Shown: positions 11,149 through 24,000 of the stretch, in pieces
Layout: the number at the start of each line of letters is the position of its first letter
Position numbering within the stretch: position 1 is the stretch's first letter
DNA from: Stachybotrys elegans
Taxonomy: Eukaryota; Ascomycota; Sordariomycetes; Hypocreales; Stachybotryaceae
NCBI GenBank assembly: GCA_020746835.1
Contig: JAGPNK010000009.1
Coordinates: forward strand, 1,488,001 to 1,552,000
Direction: 5' to 3'
DNA: 64,000 nt
Notes under the pieces: model-generated
Told to the model about the DNA's origin: nothing
The model's database searches: none
Seen by the model: the letters and a program-made list of their open reading frames with translations, nothing else
Position numbers and translations under genes: made by a program

Positions 11149-14100
11149 TCACGCCAGCACCCATTCACTACCTCGCTTGATAAACTTGTCTAAGAGTAGG
11201 CTGAGATCTGCCAGCACGAACCGGCAGATGTAGAAGCCAAAGAACTCAGCCGCGTGCCGTGTGCACAGCTCCAGCCCGACCTGTGTCTTGTCCGCGTGTC
11301 GGAGCCCAGGATCGTCCACCTGTCGGGCAATTTGGTCTGCAGCTGTTAGTGTGCATTCTGCCTTGTCATATACATAAAGTACGTACCAATCGCCTGGGCT
11401 GCATCAAACAGCCGGGCTAGTGAGGCCATGTAGTTTGCGTTGGGGCCTGTAAACTGGGCCAATGCCACGTCCCGCTTCGGGGGTCGGCTCGTCGGCTGTG
11501 GTGTCATGGGCAGACTCTGCATGTTGGAGATGTCCTTGGTGTTGTCGACGCCGATTATGCGGCTGCCGCCGGATCCGGCACCGAGTCCGACGCCAGAGTT
11601 TTTGGAGCGGAGGCGTCGCCATGAGAAGGAGGAGCCCGATTTTGCAGAGATGCTGGCTGATCGAGGCATGTTGGATGTCGCGTTGGCTTCCGAACCCGTT
11701 CCTGCTTGGTTGAAGAGTGCACCAGATCCCTGCACGCCGACCTCGTTGCCAAGCTTGCGGATCAGAGCCGCCTGCACTTCTTCCAGCACACCCTCGAGCG
11801 ACTGCATTTCCTCAAGCACCGCGTCGGCGTCGTACGTGTCAACCTTTGCGAGCTTGAGCAAGGCCGCCGTAAGATAGTCACAATTGGATATCTTATCCTC
11901 AATGTTCTTGAGCTTGACTCCCTTGACCTTCCATGCATCCCTCGGCACAAAGAGCTTGGTGCTGAGATAGCCACCTCGAGGATGGACGAGCGTCTGGTAG
12001 AGACATCGCATCAGCCAGAATGGCCGAAGCATAAAGTCCATCGGACAGGGTTCCAAGGGAAACGGGGCATCCGTTGTGGTCGAGCTTGGCGATCCTGGGC
12101 TGTTGGGGGCGTGGAAGTTGTCGTCAAATAAAGACATGCCTCCGCTCATGACGTCGAGCTTGTCGCGAAACGCGGCCGTCAGAGGGGTGGGAAGTGCTGG
12201 AACAGCAGGCGCTCGGGCGTTGGAGAAGTAAGCGCTCGAGGGCGTGCTGGGAGACAAATCCGAGCCATTCTCGAGATGTGACACGGACATGTTTCTGCCC
12301 TTCATGCTCCTCAAGCTCGAAGAGGAAAAGTTCTTGCGTAGCTTGGTCGTTGACGGCGAGGCGGGTGGTGCCGGATCCTCCTCTGGCCCGGTGTATCGCG
12401 GCCTGAAGGGAGACTCGAGGCCCCGAGTGTCTGTCGGGCTTGGCTCCTCAAGAAGAGGCGAAGATGGACGCCGCCGATTGCCAAACGCCGTGGTATTTTC
12501 GTTAAACACATCACCGTCTTCGCTAAGCTCTGGTGGCACCGATGTGTCAACAGGCTCATCCTGAACTTCTACTTTGGCGGGTCCGGGAATCGCTGTTTGG
12601 ATCTTGAGCTGCTTCAGATTGTGGCCCGAGAGTCGACGGCTGCGCACACTTTGACCCGGTGTGCCTTTCTGGGGTGGCTCCGGAAGCGATCCTGTTGGTG
12701 GCGGAGCCGGAGGACTCGGTGGTAAGGAAGTCGGCGGCTTCGACATCGGGGGGGGTGGCGTTTCAGCGATGGAAGATAGAGGGGTCAACGAAGGTGGAGG
12801 GACCGTCGCTGTTGAGCTCTGCCAGGATCGACTGGACGGACCTTCGCTTGGCTCGCGCGAGGCAGGCTTATTAGGGGGCGGCTGCATGGCGTAGTTCTGT
12901 ATGCTGTATTCCCGCGTCATCTCTTCCAGAATACGCTCCTCCTCGTCCGACGAATTCTCCATGTAAAAGTCTCTGGGCGATCGGAGCGGCGAGCGAAGCG
13001 GCTCGTCGTGTCGCTGGTGCAGGTGAAGCTGAACTCCCAGCTCATTGGCCATCTCATATGCCTCTCGCTCTGTCTGCCTGACTCGCTCCCTGGCCAGCTC
13101 CACACGTCGTAAAGGGTCATTGGCAGCTTTATCTGCGGGCTTGTCAAGGTCATGATCATGGTGATGGTGATGGCCGTCCATCGGTTCGTATCCTTCGTCA
13201 TATGCGGCCTCTATAGCCGCATCCAGCGCCGTGTCAAACTCAACCTCTGTCTCATCCCTGGAAGCTCGGAGCTGTCGTCTCCGATAGCCAAAGGAAGATG
13301 TGCGAGAGTGAACCGACGTGCCCGTGGAACCGCCCGACTCGTCGATGGGATCGAGCCACGAGTTCTGACTGTCCTCCCGTACGTGGCCCATTTCTCGAGG
13401 CTCGGACCGCCTGGGCTGCATGGAAAAGTCGTTCATCGAGGGATGGTTATCGAATGGCGACTTGCCCGGTGAAGGAGGTCGGAAAGGAGACAGAGGGGGC
13501 GGTAGGTGAGCGGGGTCGGCATTGGCTTGAAACAGCAGAACACTAGGTGTCCTGCCCCGGATTGGTGATTTCGAGAAAGAAGAATGGAGACCAAAGTCGC
13601 CCGTCTGGATGGTGAGCTTGGTAGGTGCAGGGAGCGGTGGCGGCTGATAGCTCTCGTCCTTGACTATCTTGGTGACGGTGGCCGTCTCGATAACCACCGG
13701 CTCCTCTTCTTCTATCAACTCTTCCTCATCTTCGCGTTTCACCTGGATATTGATGCTGGGTTCGCTTGCATATATGTCGCTTTCGGGGCGGGCTGGCAAG
13801 GCCTTGGCAGACTCGCCAGGGAACGGCCCCATCTGATCCAGTTCAAGGATGCGGCTGGTGTATGTGCCATGCTAATCAAGGTCAGTCGAGAAATACCCGA
13901 GGGAGGATGTTGGGGGATGTTGAGGGTCAACGTACGATGGCCTCGAGCTTGCGCTTATCTTCGTCTGCCGATGTCCTTTGCAGCACGTGCTGCAGCAGTT
14001 CACAGGCTTCCGTATATGCGGCGCGGGCACCTTCAAAGTTTTGTGCATTGTCGAGTTGAACAGCTGTATTTGCCTTCTGCAGGGCGCGGGACAGCATCGC

Positions 14101-15162
14101 TTTTTGCGAAGGGGGCTTGGCTCGACCCCTGGAGGAATCGTTGCTTCCATGGCCGCCGGACCGTGTCCTGGAGTGGCCGCGAGGCCCCTGGGATGGTTCC
14201 CTGCTCGGTTCGTAAGGCATGGTGGGCTGAGGAGGCGAGATGACACGGTTCTTGAAGCTGAAGGAAGGGCCAGGCCTTGAGTCGACACCAGGCTGGGATG
14301 GATCGCGTGGCGCGGGCCTCGAGCCTAAGGTTGGTTGGCTATAGGGATAATTGATCTGGCTCGGACTCGGAATAGTGTGCTCGAGGGGAGGGAGAGGCTC
14401 TATGTTTGGCAGGCCAAAAGGCAGAGGTTCGGGGGGTTCGATGGGGGTCCGGCCAGCGTAAAGGGACGTGGCACTCGGTCGGCGAGTCTTTTGCAGTCTC
14501 CGCGGCGACGGCCTTGTGGATGGCGGCGGCGACTCGGCAAGGAAAGCTGTTGCATCTATGCTAGCACGACGTCCGGTGCGCGGTCCGTTTTGGGGACGGG
14601 GAGGCAGGGCAGAGGTATGGCTGGAGCCGGTCGAGGCGGACCAGCGGTGTCGCTGATAATGCGGTGTGCCGTTGCTTGGGTTGCTGGCGAGGCCGTCGTA
14701 GGCAATGGCCGTGTTGGTATTGAGAGTGAGGTTGGGCTGATCGGTAAAGATAAAAGGGGGATCTTGACGTAGCGGGGGGCTTCTGGAACGGTTCGGCGCT
14801 ACGCGAGGAGTAGTTTCCGGCGAGTGAGAATAAAAGGTGGTGGGCGCGAGGCGCGGGGCCGGTAGCAGGGACGAGGTGCGAGGCAGGCGCGCCGAGGATG
14901 CGGAGGAAGATGACGAGGGCGGCTGCGACGCGTAGTACCTCGAGGTCGATGCGGTCGATGCGGCCGAGGCGGTGATGGGCGAGGAGGAGGAGGAGGAGGA
15001 GGAGAAGCCGGTCCGGGAGGGCGGCTTCAGGCCAGCAGCAGCAGGCTGGAGCCGCGACCCAGCATCTGCAGTCGGTAGATGAATGGCGTTGGAGACGCTA
15101 GGGGTGGAGTAGTAGTGGGAGTAGTCGGACGGCTCGTAGGTCACTCCAGCTTGCGGCATCAT
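11149..15162 (-). CDS. Large MIT-domain protein of unknown function
   Basis: MIT domains are three-helix bundles that bind ESCRT-III tails or microtubules; the role of this fungal protein is unknown to me. Exons 15162-13936, 13871-11387 and 11342-11149 give 1301 residues. The first 330 residues are Ser/Pro-rich and disordered. The MIT helix bundle starts at about residue 355 (LSRALQKANTAVQLDNAQNF, then ARAAYTEACELLQHVL) and spans the first intron. A long disordered middle follows, with poly-Pro and poly-Glu patches, a His-rich run and many SPSR/TPSS sites likely to be phosphorylated. A folded C-terminal part (about 1020-1301) includes PFWLMRCLYQTL, WKVKGVKLKNIEDKI and a helical end with FFGFYICRFVL. 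The last two exons were joined because the frame and hydrophobic helix continue cleanly. Converges with the sulfatase, 130 bp apart. Confidence 0.75.
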
Positions 15163-17299
15163 CGGTCAAATTAAAGTGAGGTGCAGCGCTTCCGTCGCGT
15201 GGTCCCTTTTCACACAGTCTCTCCCTGGGTCTTGGGTATGGCATATGTCGAGTAAGTAGCGCGACTGACCCCCGCCCCCTATGGCTGGGGGGTTGCCGAG
15301 CGAGATTGAACGATGGCCTCGATTATTTCTCCGTCGCCCTCTGGCTCGCTTGCTTGTCGTCCGTTTGCCTCACAAACGCCTGAACCAGCCGCCCCCTCGT
15401 TAGTGGTTGCGCGACGACCGAGTTCAATTGTCGACACGCGAAGGCGGGCGGGAGCGAGGGCGAGCGAAGCAAATGGGCCGCTGGCGAGTAATGGCAGAAG
15501 AAGGTGGCAGCACCCGTTCCGTATGATTGCGCGTGGTGCCCTGGCTATTGGTCCGGGCCGACGAGGGGGGTTGTGAATCAGGAAACTACCAAAAGCCGGT
15601 TGGTGCACGGGACGAGCTGAGCTGAAGCGCCGTGGTGATGGCGGGATGAGGTGAGACTAGACGAAGCGGGACGATCAATCAATCCCAGGGTCACGTCAAG
15701 TCGCCGCTATCAAGTCGCCGCCGGGGCAAGTGAGATTCGGGATCGGCGACTGCAATGGGTTGAATGGTTGCTGAGTGTGAGTGCGAGTGCGAGTGGAAGG
15801 GAGTGGGAGGAGTTGAGGCAGCACTGGGAATCAATGTGCAGAAGGGGTGGAGAGAATCTGGAGGTTGAACCGTTTCGAGGTTTCGGATTGGGATTGGATT
15901 TGGATTTCTGGCTTCCTTCCTTCCGCATCTATGCCTGCCTCCTTCCAGATTGCCACAGACCGGGACGGTATCGGCCTGTCACTTTCGCTACCTGCCTGCT
16001 CCTTCCTTCCGCCCACATTTTGTCATTTCATCATTTTACCCAGGAATAAGGTACTCGGTGATTAAGACAGCAGAGGCGATGAGGGCATCCATGGCACACG
16101 CATCGTGAATGGCTGCAAGACACACACAACCATCCCCTGGCTAGTACCTCCTGGGTATGACTGCCGCCTCCTTATCTCTACATACCCTGGGCTAGCTGGT
16201 AGCCACAATATAATATCCTCCTCACGTTGGATTTGGACTCTTGGAGCGAACCATCAAGGCTCAATGTAACCCAAGACCCAACAGGTGGCTACTAGGGGGC
16301 TACTCAGGTCCCTGCCAGGCCTGCCGCTACCAGCGCTACCTGCCCATTCTGGGTGGTGTCGGTGGATGGTAGCATGTCCGAGTAGTGATCTGCACATGGC
16401 GTTATCCCATTCTCCCATGGTGGTTCCATGGTACTCGAATCGGCTGTTGTGCATAGCACACAAGCCCCTATTGATTCAGCGTACCTCTGTATTCGAGTCT
16501 AATTGACATCAGCTTACTACTACTTACTCATCATCATCATCCAATGATGCCCCTCTTACCTACCTAGTACACAGGCAAGTTCCGTCCATCATCCCAAGAT
16601 CCGTGCAGCCTCCTGTGTAGCAGGTCCTGGCCGTGTACACAGCATATCCGCATATCCGCATTCAGAAGCACGGCAAAGGCACATGTTGCACCTAGATGGC
16701 CGTGGCTGCTTGCATAGGCGTGAGACAAAAAGGCTATTATCATACATGACTGTCTAACATGCCCAACACCACACCACACCACACCACACCCGTCTTAAAA
16801 CCTGGCTGCTAAGACCACGATGCAACAAGTACTAAGTCAAGTGCTGCTCCATGCTGTCTCATGTCCTGTCCCGCACCAGTCAGTCAGGCGAGCACGGCAG
16901 AATGAGCGTCCGTCCTTGGCCACGGATTTTGCCATCGAGTCCAAGCGTAGCAGATGCATCATGCTAAACCCTCGAGTACCAAGGTAGCATAAAAAATACT
17001 GCTGGAATTCCATCCTTATGTAATGATGGTTCTCCATCTGATGGCGCCCCATGTCCATTATCCGGGAGCAGCGTGCTTCATCGTTGCGCCTCCAAAGTGA
17101 TCCGTCACATGGAGACCCATTCCGCCAGATCCCTGTGTCTTGTTATCGATAAGCCCGTCGCGAGTGGGTCGCGACACTTCAATTCATCGTCACGACGCCT
17201 TCGTCAATCCAGCAGCTGAGGCGCGACCAAGCCATCACCACCCCCATTGACGCAGTACGCCCAATCGCCTCTCTCCCAATCTGCTCTGCCACGGCCATA
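15163..17299. other. Intergenic, divergent promoter region of the MIT-domain gene and CTNNBL1
   Basis: About 2.1 kb. Holds a GC-rich part nearest the MIT gene, several TACCTACCTA-type motifs (for example 16558-16568), an ATC run near 16530 and an ACACC microsatellite. No supported gene on either strand. Confidence 0.6.
16766..16790. repeat. (ACACC)5 microsatellite
   Basis: Five perfect copies of ACACC in the MIT/CTNNBL1 divergent intergenic region, about 510 bp upstream of the CTNNBL1 ATG. Confidence 0.9.
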
Positions 17300-19153
17300 A
17301 TGGCTAGTGTTGACGATATATTCAAGGTACGCCGCCCTTCCCTCGCAAATCAAGATGCATTTCACCAGCTGACATCCACAAAGCAAGCTGGAGTCGCCAG
17401 CAAGCGGAAACTCGACCCTGTCCGAGATCCAAGTCAGTCCACCACGCACATATAGACGCTCATCTTCCTCTACGCGCAGCTAATCCCCCTCGGCTCAGAC
17501 GAAATTTACAAATCAGCCAAGCTCTCCTCCAACGGCACCGACCGCCATGCGCGCGTCGACGCCGAGCCCGAACAAGACGATGAAGAACAAGACTTTGGCC
17601 CCGCCATGCCCCCGGACGAGGCCGACGACAACGCAGACGAGGAGGGCCGCTTCTTCGGCGGCGGCATCACACAGCAGGAATCGCGGATCCTCGACTACGT
17701 GGACGAGGCTGACGCCGGCGCCGCCCCGGACAAGATCGATGCCGCCTGGCTGCGCAAGACGGCCCTCGCCTTCGAGAAGCACATTACCAAGAACGCCGAG
17801 CTGCGCGCCAAATTCGAAAACGACCCCCAAAAGTTCATCGGCAGCGAGGCCGACCTCGACGCCGACATCAAGGGCCTGTCCGTCCTGACGGAGCACCCGG
17901 AGCTGTACCCAGAGTTTGTAGGGCTAGGCTGCGTCGAGAGCCTCGTTGGCCTGCTCGCGCACGACAACACCGACATCGCCATTGACGCCATCGAATTGCT
18001 CGGCGAACTAACAGACGAGGACGTCGAGGCCGAGGACGACCAGTGGAACACGCTCGTCGACGGCGTCATGGCCGCCGGGCTCCTCGAGCTGCTCATTTCC
18101 AACCTCTCCCGCTTCAACGAGGACGACGAGACGGACCGCAGCGGCGTCTACCATAGCCTCGGCATGGTTGAGAACCTATGCTCGCGCCCCGCCATCGCCG
18201 CGCAGATCGGCCCGGACACCAAGCTCCTGCGGTGGCTCCTCGCGCGCATCCAGCGCACGGAAGCCGCCGTCACCCAGAACAAGCAGTACGCTGCCGAGAT
18301 CCTCGCCATCCTCGCCCAGTCCGGGCCCGAGAGCCGCCGAGCCATCGTCCAGCTCGACGCCGTCGACGCCTTGCTGCAGCTCGTGGCGCAATACCGCAAG
18401 CGCGACCCGGACAAGGGCACCGAGGAGGAGGAGTACATGGAGAACCTGTTCGAGGCGCTGACGTGTCTCGTCGACGAGGAGGCCGGCAAGAAGGCGCTCG
18501 TGGACGCCGAAGGTGTCGAGCTGTGCCTCATCATGCTCAAGGAGGGCAAGATGAGCAAACCGCCAGCTCTGCGGCTACTAGACCACGCGAGCTCCGGCAG
18601 CACAGGGGCCGCCGTATGCCAGAAGCTCGTAGAAGCAGGCGGCCTAAAGACGACATTCACACTCTTCAACAAGACAAATGACAACCGGCTACTAAGCCAC
18701 CTCGTAGCCATCTTCGCCTCGATGCTGCGGCTGCTACCGGCCGATTCCGCGGAGCGCATCCGCACGCTGGCCAAGTTTGTAGAGAAGGACTACGAGAAGA
18801 TCAGCAAGCTCATCAAGCTGCACGGCGACTACAGCACGCGCATGCGGCAGATTGAGCAGGACACGGCGCGCGAGCTGCGGCAGACCCCCGCCGAGGAGGT
18901 CGAGGTGACGATACTGATGCGCCGGCTCGACGCAGGGCTGGCCACGCTGCAGACCGTCGACACGATCCTGGCGTGGCTCGTGGCCGAGGATGGCGGCGCC
19001 AGGCAGCGCATCAGCAAGCTGTTGGCCTCACGCGATGAGGACCTTTCGGCCATCAAGGCCGTGCTCACGGAGTACCTGTCGGAGCTGGACGCACGCGAGG
19101 AGGACACGCAGGAACTCACGGAGATGCTGGGCACGCTGATAGAGTTTCTATAG
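17300..19153 (+). CDS. Beta-catenin-like protein 1 (CTNNBL1), spliceosome-associated armadillo protein
   Basis: CTNNBL1 is a nuclear ARM-repeat protein that associates with the Prp19/CDC5L part of the spliceosome. Exons 17300-17326, 17384-17432 and 17499-19153 give 576 residues, the usual family length. The N-terminus has a basic cluster, SKRKLDPVR, consistent with nuclear import, then an acidic linker. The helical domain begins near residue 110 (LRKTALAFEKHITKNAELRA) and is followed by ARM-type repeats, including PELYPEFVGLGCVESLVGLL, DIAIDAIELLGELTD and a characteristic HSLGMVENLCSRP. The end is the conserved TLIEFL. The start is set by a short first exon, MASVDDIFK, before an intron with a good donor. 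Converges with the V-ATPase G gene, 171 bp apart. Confidence 0.93.
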
Positions 19154-19324
19154 AACCGTATAGGTAGGAATCTGGAGAGACAGAGAGGGCCATGTAATAA
19201 ACAGGGACCAAACACGCACGGGTCCAGAATTTATAAACAGTGCATACCGACAACCACGAAACACGCATCCCCCTCGTCTCGCCTCCCATCAAACAACAAG
19301 GTCGTAGCCGTGCATGTACACCAT

Positions 19325-20011
19325 CTATGCCGACGTAGGAGCCACGGGCTTGACCTCGAAAACGGCCTTGAGGAGGTTGTCGACGACCTCGGACTGCTTC
19401 TTCTTTCCGGCGGCCTGGATCTCGGCAATCTGCTTCTCTGCGTCCTTGGAGGCCTCGTCCTCGGCGGCCTTGTTGCCCTTGCTGTGCTAAAAAGGGGGGA
19501 AGGAGGAAACGCATGTCAGCAAGACGACGACCACACGCGATACGCTGGGGCCAGGTTTCGTTTCGTACCTCGGCCTCAAACTTCTTGAACTCGTCCTCCT
19601 TCTGCGTCTTGTAATCGTTGATCTCCTTCTTGGCCTCGTCGCGGGCCTCCTTTATGCGCTTCGTGCGGTCTAGTAGGCGATGAGCGTTTGGCTTCCTTCG
19701 GGGAAGTGATGGGTTCGTGGTTAGGATGGAGACTCACACTCGCGGGCTTGACTTCTGTTAGCTATGCGGTCGGTGATGACGAGAGGAGGGGAGAAACATA
19801 CCCTTCTGGATAATCTTGGACGCCTCGCGCTCGGCCTACACAACCTCCTCATCAGCACCCATCGCCCAGCCATCATGCAGGAGATCCGCAAGGGAAAGAG
19901 AGTCGTACATCGAGCAGCGTCTGGATACCTGCGGAGTTTTGGGCAGACTGCGCCTTCGTCGTTAGCACAAGGACAAAAGCAACTCCCCATCGGGCGGGAC
20001 CAACGCACCAT
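19325..20011 (-). CDS. vma10: V-type proton ATPase subunit G
   Basis: Subunit G forms, with E, the peripheral stalks that hold the V1 sector of the vacuolar proton pump. Six exons: 20011-20009, 19947-19909, 19835-19802, 19746-19738, 19669-19569 and 19486-19325, total 115 residues (yeast Vma10 is 114). The reading is MSAQNSAGIQTLLD, AEREASKIIQK, AREY, RTKRIKEARDEAKKEIND and so on, a continuous charged helix with the family hallmark EAR-EA-KEI, ending AVFEVKPVAPTSA. Two features are odd. The start codon is directly followed by the first intron (ATG|GTGCGT). Exon four is only 9 nt, supplying A-R-E plus one base of Tyr. All five introns have GT-AG ends. Shares a 408-bp divergent promoter with pet117. 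Confidence 0.9.
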
Positions 20012-20419
20012 TGCGGGCAATCTATCAGCGTGTCGTTTGGTTCTTTTCTATGCGTAGGGATCTCGGAGGCAGAAATTGGTACACAGGGCAGCTCGGTGAT
20101 GGTGCAAGGAAAGCGTTTCGAGGAATTGGTTTGGAAAGCAACCCGGCAGCCAGCAGGAGGTTGAACCGCTGCTAATGTGGGGAACCGGCAGGCGCACGTC
20201 ACTGGAGTGCACAGCGCTGTCTCTCTGCTAGCCGCCAATTATGCAAGGCTACCACCCACTGTCCACTGTCATCAGGGATCCGCCAGAGCCGCGTCTAGCC
20301 AACTTTATCCTCATTCGATTTTCCGCCCATCGTCAACCATTCTGCCACCCATCGCGCCCACATTCAAGACTCTCCCAATCCTCGCAAGCCTCCTCTCCTA
20401 CTCACAGATTCTCATCGCC
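20012..20419. promoter_or_regulatory. Bidirectional promoter between vma10 and pet117
   Basis: 408 bp separate the two divergent start codons. A CCAAT pentamer lies at 20235-20239. The pet117 side is pyrimidine-rich from about 20330. No TATA box was recognised. Confidence 0.6.
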
Positions 20420-20744
20420 ATGTCGCGCGCATCCAAAATCACCCTGACGCTGACCAGCATCGCCTCCGTCTGCACCGTAGTCGGCATCCACTACATGCAA
20501 AAGTTCGAGCAAGAGGTCCGTCTTTGCTCAATCGCCATCCTCCCTTTCACCAGGAACATGCAGCTTACAGAGGTCGCAGGCCATGCACGCCGGTGTCATC
20601 CGAGACATGGAACAGCAGCGCATCAAGCGTGAGCGCCAGCTCGACTTTGACTTGCAGCGCCAGCTCGAGGCCGAGTACAAACGAGAACAGACCGTCCACT
20701 CCACGATAGAAACTGACGACCAACGGGCGAATACTAAAGCATGA
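20420..20744 (+). CDS. pet117: Cytochrome c oxidase assembly protein Pet117
   Basis: Pet117 is a small mitochondrial inner-membrane protein needed to assemble cytochrome oxidase, acting with the haem A synthase Cox15. Exons 20420-20515 and 20580-20744 give 86 residues. The N-terminus, MSRASKITLTLTSIASVCTV, is the family signature and carries the single membrane segment. The second exon reads AMHAGVIRDMEQQRIKRERQ, a highly charged helix. The acceptor at 20578-20579 was preferred because it yields QE-AMHAGV. An alternative AG at 20569-20570 would add Arg-Ser-Gln in frame. Such a short two-exon gene is easily missed by automatic prediction. Converges with rpb2, about 260 bp away. Confidence 0.9.
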
Positions 20745-21007
20745 TCTCGAACGGATGCAAGGACACCATCTCATTCTAATGTCGCTGGGCGCAATGTTTT
20801 ATTATATCCATGTTATCTTGTACACATACATACCCCTTGGGCCATCCATGCAGCGTAATGATCAATCACCATCCCCTCCTCCCTTCATTCCTCCTTGGCT
20901 ACCTCCCTCCCCCTTCCGAGGTATATCATTTTCTGTAATTCGCAGTGTCCTCTATCGTACGTGAAATGACGTCTCAATTTAAGTCCTCTCCAACTCCGTC
21001 CCCTCCA

Positions 21008-24000
21008 CTACCTCACGGAAGCACCAGATCGGTTAGTGAACATCCTGGCGGCAATGTTCATGGCCTGCAGCTCCTGGAAGAGCAGCTTGGCGGCGTACGG
21101 GATATGGATCTGTGCAATCTTGGTCTTGTTCTTGCACGGTCTGCATTCAAAAGATTGCTTCGACAGGTTTCTGCTACATTGTTAGCTGCAATTCACATGA
21201 TAGGGACCAAGGTACTCACGCAATCGGGGTCATGAGTCCGCAGATCTCGCAGATGTGGACTCGGAACGCATCCGAAACTTCAAACAGTCGCTCCTTCAAG
21301 AAGGCCGCCGCTCCGTGTGCAATCATGCAATCACGTTCCATTTCTCCGAAACGCAGACCACCATCTCGGGCACGACCCTCCACAGGCTGGCGCGTCATGA
21401 TCTGTACCGGTCCACGAGCACGAGCATGGATCTTGTCGTCCACCATGTGTCGCAGACGCTGGTAGTACGTCGGTCCAAAGAAGACTTGCGCACGCAGTTT
21501 CTTGCCAGTGTGTCCATTGTACATGATTTCGAATCCGCGGGACTGGTAGCCGTGCTTTCGCAGAAGCTCCGACACGGAGTCGACAGTCACGTCGGTAAAC
21601 GGCGTGGCGTCACCCTCCATACCCTCCAGCGTAGACACCTTGCTGAGCAAGCACTCAATCAAGTGAGCAATTGTCATTCGAGATGGAATGGCGTGAGGGT
21701 TGATAATGATGTCGGGCACCATTCCCTCTCGAGAGAAGGGCATGTCCTCCTGCCTGTACGTGACACCAATAGTACCCTTTTGTCCGTGACGAGACGCAAA
21801 CTTGTCACCAATCTGGGGGATCTTGGTCGTCCTCACACGGACCTTGACGTATTTGACGTTGTCGGCGTTGACAGTCACCACCACCTGGTCGATGATACCG
21901 TTCTCGGTACTACGCAAGGGGGTCGAGATGTCGCGCCTCTGGTGCGCCGTGGTTCGGGTACCAAGGTCCTGGTTCTCGGCATCGATGGGTGCCGTCTTGC
22001 CAATAATGATATCCTCTCCCGAGACTCGGACACCGGGGGCCACAATGCCGTCGGCGTCGAGCTTGTCGTAGGTTCCGTGCTTCATGCGCAGGGTATTCTG
22101 GTGGAAGGGCTTCTCAAAAATCTCCGTGTAATTGAGACCCACCTTCTTCTCCTGGTCCGAGTACGAGCGGAAGAAGAGACTTCGGAACAGACCTCGATCG
22201 ATACTGCTCTGGTTCATAATGACGGAATCTTCCTGGTTGTAACCCGAGTAACAGGCGATTGCGACAATGGCGTTCTGACCAGCTGGCAGTTCTCGGAATC
22301 GAAGGAACTCCATGGATCTGGTGGTGCCGAGGGGCTTCTGGGGATAGTAGAGGATGTTGGCCATGGTATCCATACGGCGGGAGTAGTTTGTCAGGAAGAA
22401 ACCCATGGCCTGTTTACCCATGGCAGATTGGTAGGTATTACGGGGTGACTGTAACTGTTAGCTGATGCCATAGGCATGGAGGAAGATGCACTCACCTGGT
22501 TGTGATCGGGGAAAGGAATAATGCTTGCGCAGATACCCAAAATCATACTGGGGTGGATTTCGCAATGGGTATACATGTGCGTCGTAGGGTTGGTCTTGGT
22601 CTTGAGTCGTTTGTTGGGATCGTCGCTGTTGTCCTCGATGATGGCGTTTCCAGCCTTCTGAGCACGGTACAGCTCGAGATCCTCGGGCGTCATGCAAATC
22701 ATGGACGTCTCTTCTTCCTCGGCATCCAGGTACTCCACAGCACCAGCGGCGATGAGACCCTTCCAGCCAAACTTCTGATCGGGATCCTCTGGGGGGTCGG
22801 CCTGCTCCTCGGCGAGCCTGTTGACGAGTTCCTTGGTCAGCACCAGCTGTCCCTTTTGAAGACCAGTGTCCGAGTCGTCATCCTGCTGGACGGTAAAGAC
22901 GGGTCTCATGACACGGCCGGCATCCGAGAAAATCTTGAACTCCTGATCCCTGATATCTCGGACGAGCGATACTTCGTACTGGACATATGACTTTCGTCGC
23001 GTGTCAAGCACCTGGCTGACCAGATGCCTGGGGTCCTGGTGGACACCAACCCAGACACCGTTGACGAAAATCTTGGTGGCGTGTGGGTATCGCAGAGGCT
23101 CGTATTCTTCCACCACCTCCATACCTCGGTTGATCATGAATTCGATCAGGGGCTCGGACGGAGAACCGACACTGACGTAGCACATGAGGGACAGGTTCTT
23201 GACGAGACCGCAAGCCTGACCTTCAGGCGTCTCGGCAGGGCAGACAAGACCCCAATGTGTGTTGTGAAGCTGTCGGGGCTTGGCGAGCTTACCATCACGT
23301 CCAATAGGCGTGTTGGTACGTCGCAAGTGAGACAGGGTAGAAGCGAAGGTGTAACGGTTCAGCACCTGGGACACACCAGCAGTAGAGCTGGCCGCCTTCT
23401 TCTGGTCTCCCCAGTTGCCCGTGGCAAGCGAGTACTTGAGGCCGTTGGTCAGCGTGCCCTTCTTGATACCGCCTGCTAGACTGAAGTGACGGTTGGCCTC
23501 GACACAGCGTCTCAGGTATGTGGAGAATTCGAGGTTCATTCTGCGCATGATACCACGGAACAGCTTGGCCAGCAGAGGACCAGCAAGATCCAGTCGCTTC
23601 TTGCCAAAGTGATCACGGTCGTCGGGTTCGCGGCGTCCAAGAGCGCACTGCAGAAGCTTGTGCACCATGTATCCGAGGAAAAAGGCCTTTCTCGTCTCAC
23701 TACCACCCTTTTGAGAGATGTGCGGCAGGGTCTCCTTCTGCAGAATATCCTTGGCGACGCGGACACGCTTGTCGCGGCTGAGCCCGACCTGGTCTCTGTT
23801 GCCACGCTTGCCAATAAAGTCTAGGGCGACCTCTCGATCCTGGACACAGAAAGCCTCTTCGATACAAGGGCGCAGCATTTCCAGCATCTGACTGTCGTTG
23901 CGGTCGTAGCAGATGTGGTTCAGGATATCCTCGTCAGACACCACACCCAGAGCTCGGAAGACAATGGCCACAGGCAGATCCTCCTTGACGAAAGGTAGAG

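Noticed and set aside
21255..22448. 397-codon plus-strand frame opposite rpb2
   Set aside because: Antisense shadow of a highly biased conserved gene; no protein signature.
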